Below, piece after piece: positions 7,050 to 7,266 of a stretch of DNA of 7,266 bases. Under the pieces are notes generated by a model. The model was not told the DNA's origin and did not search any database. It saw only the letters and a list, made by a program, of their open reading frames with translations. The position numbers and the translations under genes are program-made. How positions within the stretch are numbered: position 1 is the stretch's first letter; each line of letters starts with the position of its first letter. This DNA comes from an uncultured Verrucomicrobiota bacterium (GTDB lineage: Bacteria; Verrucomicrobiota; Kiritimatiellia; RFP12; UBA1067), in assembly GCA_946631535.1 (NCBI GenBank), contig CAMPAF010000151.1, positions 1 through 7,266 on the forward strand. Reading direction: 5' to 3'.

Positions 7050-7055
7050 TCGACC

Positions 7056-7266
7056 ATGAAGCGTATCGTAAGTCTGAGTGTTTTCGCGATTTCCTTTATG
7101 GCTGCGGCGGTAACGGCGTTTGTCTCGCCGCAGGAGAGGTCGCCCGCCAACGGCGCGGCGGCTGTGTTTGAAAAGAGTTTTGCGAACAAGGGTACGATCC
7201 GGCGCGCGACCTGGGCCGTCACGGCGCAGGGCGTGTTCGAGGCGTTCGCCAACGGACGGCGCGTCG
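7056..7266 (+). CDS. Exported GH78-like alpha-L-rhamnosidase, N-terminus only (runs off window)
   Basis: Seventy residues are visible and the frame is open at the window end. Residues 1-21 form a signal peptide (MKR, then hydrophobic VSLSVFAISFMAAAVTA). After a short linker come FEKSF, then IRRATWAVTAQGVFEAFANGRRV. This matches the start of the N-terminal beta-sandwich of bacterial alpha-L-rhamnosidases (Bac_rhamnosid_N). There the pattern is F-K-F, a Lys/Arg-rich strand, TALGVYEAYINGKRVG. GH78 enzymes hydrolyse terminal alpha-L-rhamnose by inversion; the catalytic barrel would lie beyond this window. The same fold also occurs in some related glycosidase N-termini such as GH106-type proteins, so the activity is provisional. 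The gene has its own promoter and leader, so it seems to be regulated apart from the fucosidase operon. Confidence 0.7.
   Translation, partial: MKRIVSLSVFAISFMAAAVTAFVSPQERSPANGAAAVFEKSFANKGTIRRATWAVTAQGVFEAFANGRRV

Larger units (their letters stand above)
6920..7055 (+). other. Intergenic leader region before the GH78-like gene
   Basis: The first part is GC-rich and contains a small inverted repeat (GCGAG 6938-6942 with CTCGC 6949-6953, loop of 6) and the palindrome described separately. It then changes sharply to AT-rich sequence holding the -10 box and an untranslated leader of about 70 bases. From before 6893 to a TAA at 6976-6978 the frame one base earlier than the 6644 ORF stays open. 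No RNA gene or convincing terminator is seen. Confidence 0.5.

Noticed and set aside
7004..7160. Small ORF starting at the first ATG of the leader
   Set aside because: It has only a weak site upstream, is out of frame with the signal-peptide ORF and reads as an Arg/Cys/Gly-rich shadow.

Overview
The window looks like a carbohydrate-degradation locus from a GC-rich bacterium of the PVC group, most likely a Kiritimatiellota, Verrucomicrobiota or Lentisphaerota relative. The grounds are the mix of exported glycoside hydrolases with very large exported beta-strand-repeat proteins, including a PATR-type (autotransporter-associated beta strand) protein. Verrucomicrobial-type lineages that degrade fucose- and rhamnose-containing glycans often show this mix. 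The taxonomic call is inference; there is no marker gene.

Layout: every gene is on the + strand. (1) 3-908 is the C-terminal part of a GH29 alpha-L-fucosidase that begins before the window. (2) 946-4089 encodes a 1047-residue exported protein made of two divergent tandem copies of a roughly 500-residue beta-strand-rich unit. (3) 4106-6577 encodes an 823-residue exported clan GH-A glycosidase, GH39-like, with a WNEP acid/base site, a TEHN nucleophile site and three beta-rich accessory regions. These three genes are 37 and 16 bases apart and probably form one operon. (4) 6644-6919 is a 91-residue ORF with a signal peptide and a single PATR motif that stops just after the motif, so it is probably the stump of a larger protein. 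It has its own sigma70-like promoter only 9 bases from the ATG, which suggests a leaderless mRNA. (5) 7056 to the window end is the N-terminus of an exported protein whose first recognisable stretch resembles the N-terminal domain of GH78 alpha-L-rhamnosidases. An extended -10 promoter and a 12-base palindrome lie upstream.

The simplest reading is an exported system for trimming a deoxysugar-rich glycan such as a fucan, a rhamnogalacturonan-like polymer or mucin. GH29 would remove L-fucose, the GH78-like protein L-rhamnose, and the GH-A enzyme an unidentified unit. The duplicated beta-strand protein may bind the substrate or sit on the cell surface. No RNA gene, CRISPR array, insertion sequence or transposase is visible. 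No gene-free gap exceeds 300 bases; the longest is 136 bases (6920-7055).
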